Positions 61,041 to 64,000 of a stretch of DNA of 64,000 nucleotides are shown here, in pieces. Numbering within the stretch: position 1 is the stretch's first letter; the number at the start of each line of letters is the position of its first letter. This stretch comes from Labrys monachus (GTDB lineage Bacteria > Pseudomonadota > Alphaproteobacteria > Rhizobiales > Labraceae), in contig NZ_JAUSVK010000001.1 in NCBI RefSeq assembly GCF_030814655.1, positions 4,719,001 to 4,783,000 on the forward strand. Reading direction: 5' to 3'. The notes under the pieces were generated by a model. That model worked only from the letters and a program-made list of their open reading frames with translations, made no database searches and was not told the origin of the DNA. Position numbers and translations under genes: made by a program.

Positions 61041-64000
61041 CTAGCGTCCCTCCCGCTTCATCGCAGCGAAGACCGCATGGGCCTCCTCCGTCTCGAGCAT
61101 CGCATCCGCATCGAGGGCCAGACGCCGGCGCCAGTTCGGATATTCGGTATCCGTGCCCGGCAGGTTGACCGGGTCGGTCTCGCCGGCGAGATCCTCGACC
61201 TGCGCCACCACCAGCCCCGAGGGCGCGCGGGCGAGGAAGCCGTGCACCGCGCCGACGAAATCGGGCGTCAGCTCGTCGCCGGCTGCGCCGACCGCCTCGG
61301 CGAGGGCGGCCTTGTCCGCCTGCCGCCCGGCAACGGCATCCGCGGGCAGGGTGCGTCCGAGCGAGCGGTTCAGCTCGATATCGGTTCCGTTCCACCAGCC
61401 GCGCAGCGTCGCGAGGTCATGCGTGGCGACGCAGGCGAGCGACCGCGCCGGATAGGCCTCCGGCGGACGGAAACGCCTGCCGTCGCGCTCGAAGAACAGC
61501 ACCCGGTAGGAATAGAGCGCGGCTTCGTCGAGGCGTTCGCGAAAGCCCTCGGGCACGGTGCCGAGGTCCTCGCCCACCACCATGCAGCGCGCCTTCGCGC
61601 TCTCCTCGGCGAGGACGGCGAGCATCGCCTCCAGCGGATAGCGCAGATAGGCGCCCTCGCTGGCGCGAGCTCCGTCCGGCACGACGAAGAGCCGGGTCAG
61701 CGCCATGACGTGGTCGACGCGCAGGGCGCCGGCATGGCGCATATTGGCGGCGAGGAGGTCGCGGTAGTGGCCGAAATCGCTCTGCTGCAGGGCGATGGGA
61801 TCGAGCGGCGGAATGTTCCAGATCTGCCCCTCCGCCGAAAAGGGATCGGGCGGCGCGCCGACCGTCACCCCCTTGAGGAAGGCTCCCGGGGCGCTCCACA
61901 CCTCAGCACCGTCCGGCGCGGCACCGACGGCGATGTCGCGGCAGAAGCCGATTTCGAGGCCGCTGTCGCCGGCCCGGGCGAGCTGTTCCTCGGCTAGGAA
62001 CTGCAGGTAGCAGGCGAAGGCGATCTCGGCCCTGAGATCCGGTCCCGCCCCGTCCGGCAGCGGCCCGGTGCGGAAGGCCGTCGAGCCCGAGGCCTGTTCC
62101 AGCGCCTGGAAATGCGCGAAGCGGGCGAGGGCCTCGCCCCCCCTCAGCCGGAAGGCTTCGAAGGCCGCTTGGCGCGCCGGCTGCGCGGCCAGCCCGGCGA
62201 AAGCTGCCGACAGCACCGCGCGCTTGAGCGCCCATACCGCGGGCCAGTCGATCAGCCGGGCCGCCCGCAGGCGCGGCAGGTCGGCGCTGACGGCGGCGAT
62301 CGCGCCCGCATCGACCTCCGGCACCGCCTCGAGATCGATCATGGCGGGGTCGAGGAAGCGGCGGTCGGAAGGCTGGTAGGGGCTGGTCCGGCCGCGATCG
62401 GAGGCAAACAAGGCATGGAAGGGATTGAGCGCCAGGACGCCCGCCCCCTTGGCGGCGGCGGCCCGCGCCAGTTCGGCCAGCGTGGTGAAGTCGCCCACGC
62501 CCTGGTCTCCCGGCCGGCGCAGGGTATAGAGCTGCGCCGACAGGCCGAAGCGGCGGCCGCCCCCCGCCAGGACCGGCGGAAGATAAGCCCGGCCCGCCGG
62601 CCGGGCCACCTTCCCCTGCCGCATGAGCCGCAGGCGATCGAGGCTCTCGCGGGCCTGGGCGAGGGAGGTGTGGGGCAGGCCCATGGCGGCGAGCAGCGCG
62701 CGCTTGGTTTCCGGGGAGACCAGCGTATGCCGGCCGGAGACTTCCCACCATTCCGGCGCGATGCCGGCGAGATCGGCGAGGCGGTCGATCATGGCCGGGG
62801 GAGCGGCGCCGTCCCTGCGGGGGCCAGGCCCGGCTTCGGCGACGAACACGCCGACCGAGCGCGGTGCCAGTTCCATCATGTCGAAGGAAGCGTACCAGGC
62901 CTGGGGCGCGAAGGCTTGGTTCTCGTCGCTCACATGGGCGAGACGCCAGCGCTGGCCAGGACCGAGATCCGGCAGCCGCGCCTGGAGCGGCGTGCCGCCC
63001 GCATGGAACCAGATGACGACGCGGCTGCCGTCGGCTCCCACCAGGGACATGCCGAGGCTGCGGCGGCCCGGATCGTTCCAGTCGCGGTCCTGCAGGACGG
63101 CTCCGTCGGTTCCGAGCCATGCGACGTCCGGCTCGCCCGAAATGCCCTTCGCGCCGGTCAGAAAGCTGTCGCCGGCGATCAGCTTGTGTGTCTTGCGCAG
63201 GGCGATGAGGCTGGCGACGAACTGCATGCGGGACGTGTCGGCGTTCGCCCAGTCGATCCAGGTCGTGGCGTTGTCCTGCGCATAGGCATTGTTGTTGCCG
63301 CCCTGCGTACGGCCGAGTTCGTCCCCCATGGAGAGCATGGGGGTGCCGCGCGAGAGGAGCAGCGTCGCCAGCATGGCCCGGCAATGCGCGTGCCGCAGGG
63401 CGATGATCTCCGGCGCCCGGCTTGCGCCCTCGACGCCCTCGTTCCAGCTGATCTCCCCGCCATGCCCGTCGCGGTTCTGCTCGCCATTGGCCTCGTTGTG
63501 CTTGGTCGCGAAGGCGACGGCATCGGCGAGGGTGAAGCCGTCATGCGCCGCGATGAAATTGATGCCGTCCGCCGGCCGGCGCTGCGCCGGATCGAACAGG
63601 TCGGAAGAACCGGCGAGGCGCGTCGCCAGGGCGCCGATGCCGCCATCCCCGCGCCAGAAGCGCCGGACGTCGTCGCGATAGCGGTCGTTCCATTCGCCCC
63701 AGCCCCGCGGGAACTGGCCGAGCCGGTAGCCGCCGGGCCCGATATCCCAGGGTTCGGCGATCATCAGCCGGCTGCCGAGCAGCGGGTCCTGCCGGATGGC
63801 CGCGAAGAGCGGCGCCTCGGCATCGAAGCCGCGCGCCGTGCGGCCGAGCACCGGGGCGAGATCGAAGCGGAAGCCGTCGAAGCCGCCCTCCTCGGCCCAG
63901 TGGCGCAGGGCGTCGGTCACGAGGCGGATCGTCACCGGCCGGTCGAGGGCGAGCGTATGCCCGCAGCCGGTGTCGTTGACGTAGAAGCGCGGATTGTCGG
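61041..64000 (-). CDS. glycogen debranching enzyme GlgX fused to 4-alpha-glucanotransferase MalQ (partial)
   Basis: About 986 residues are inside the window; the frame runs off the right edge without a start, so the N-terminus is missing. The first part is GlgX: YVNDTGCGHTL, the nucleophile Asp in DGFRFDLAPVLG, the acid Glu in MIAEPWDIG and Asp in AAHDGFTLAD. The second part, from about 62.6 kb downward, is MalQ: LNPFHALFASDR, RVDHVMAL (nucleophile Asp), GEDLGTVPEG (acid Glu) and THDLATLRGWW (Asp). Both active sites look intact. It would debranch glycogen and rearrange the maltodextrin released in one polypeptide. Continuity through the junction near 62.6 kb is clear. Confidence 0.9.
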   Translation of the reverse strand, partial: DNPRFYVNDTGCGHTLALDRPVTIRLVTDALRHWAEEGGFDGFRFDLAPVLGRTARGFDAEAPLFAAIRQDPLLGSRLMIAEPWDIGPGGYRLGQFPRGWGEWNDRYRDDVRRFWRGDGGIGALATRLAGSSDLFDPAQRRPADGINFIAAHDGFTLADAVAFATKHNEANGEQNRDGHGGEISWNEGVEGASRAPEIIALRHAHCRAMLATLLLSRGTPMLSMGDELGRTQGGNNNAYAQDNATTWIDWANADTSRMQFVASLIALRKTHKLIAGDSFLTGAKGISGEPDVAWLGTDGAVLQDRDWNDPGRRSLGMSLVGADGSRVVIWFHAGGTPLQARLPDLGPGQRWRLAHVSDENQAFAPQAWYASFDMMELAPRSVGVFVAEAGPGPRRDGAAPPAMIDRLADLAGIAPEWWEVSGRHTLVSPETKRALLAAMGLPHTSLAQARESLDRLRLMRQGKVARPAGRAYLPPVLAGGGRRFGLSAQLYTLRRPGDQGVGDFTTLAELARAAAAKGAGVLALNPFHALFASDRGRTSPYQPSDRRFLDPAMIDLEAVPEVDAGAIAAVSADLPRLRAARLIDWPAVWALKRAVLSAAFAGLAAQPARQAAFEAFRLRGGEALARFAHFQALEQASGSTAFRTGPLPDGAGPDLRAEIAFACYLQFLAEEQLARAGDSGLEIGFCRDIAVGAAPDGAEVWSAPGAFLKGVTVGAPPDPFSAEGQIWNIPPLDPIALQQSDFGHYRDLLAANMRHAGALRVDHVMALTRLFVVPDGARASEGAYLRYPLEAMLAVLAEESAKARCMVVGEDLGTVPEGFRERLDEAALYSYRVLFFERDGRRFRPPEAYPARSLACVATHDLATLRGWWNGTDIELNRSLGRTLPADAVAGRQADKAALAEAVGAAGDELTPDFVGAVHGFLARAPSGLVVAQVEDLAGETDPVNLPGTDTEYPNWRRRLALDADAMLETEEAHAVFAAMKREGR

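Noticed and set aside
1-64000. tRNA, rRNA, CRISPR array, insertion sequence or prophage genes
   Set aside because: Looked for T-loop and clover-leaf patterns, regular spaced repeats, transposase motifs and phage genes; none was found.

Overview
The window is chromosomal DNA from a high-GC alphaproteobacterium, most likely a Hyphomicrobiales (Rhizobiales) member. The evidence is gene content and order: a cytochrome c maturation operon ccmI-ccmE-ccmF-ccmH followed by an HtrA protease, a two-component pair and glnE; a FeuP/FeuQ-type pair; a MucR/Ros regulator; a ReAV-type asparaginase; and a DivJ-like kinase beside DUF1491 and SufE genes. No rRNA, tRNA, CRISPR array or transposase gene was seen. 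Most of the window is ordinary core genome.

Layout. 0-11.5 kb: the end of a probable aminopeptidase N gene, a PAS histidine kinase, clpS, glnE, an inactive-looking amidase-like membrane protein, a kinase/regulator pair, an HtrA protease and dps. 11.6-18.7 kb: ccmHFEI, a lipoprotein, and a three-gene set of a small PepSY protein with FeuP and FeuQ homologues. 18.9-25.9 kb: two tandem secreted trypsin-like proteases, a YcgN-guanine deaminase pair, and a class A penicillin-binding protein with DUF1214 and DUF1254 genes. 25.9-31.3 kb: a tightly packed accessory operon encoding a PqqD-like (RRE-like) protein, an ATP-grasp ligase, a fold-type III PLP decarboxylase and a urea transporter/M23 peptidase fusion. 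A candidate small Trp/Tyr-rich peptide ORF with a strong ribosome binding site lies just upstream. This is the best candidate for an undescribed system.

31.3-34.0 kb is mostly gene-poor DNA of mixed composition with one AT-rich secreted-protein gene. 34.0-39.1 kb: a small conserved ORF, DUF1491, a peptidoglycan-binding protein, a DivJ-like kinase, DUF5330, SufE and MucR. 39.8-50.9 kb: msrB, oligopeptidase B, Fe/Mn superoxide dismutase, a candidate AbcR-like small RNA, murJ, an alcohol dehydrogenase, an M20 peptidase, a pseudo-receiver and a HerA-like ATPase. 51-64 kb: a DUF900 hydrolase, gabD, asparaginase, aldose epimerase, a lipid operon (CDP-alcohol transferase, small ORF, PlsC, CdsA), a group III alcohol dehydrogenase, a methyltransferase, and a GlgX-MalQ fusion that runs off the right edge.

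All assignments come from reading translations and motifs by eye. No database search was run, so family names rest on remembered motifs and gene order.
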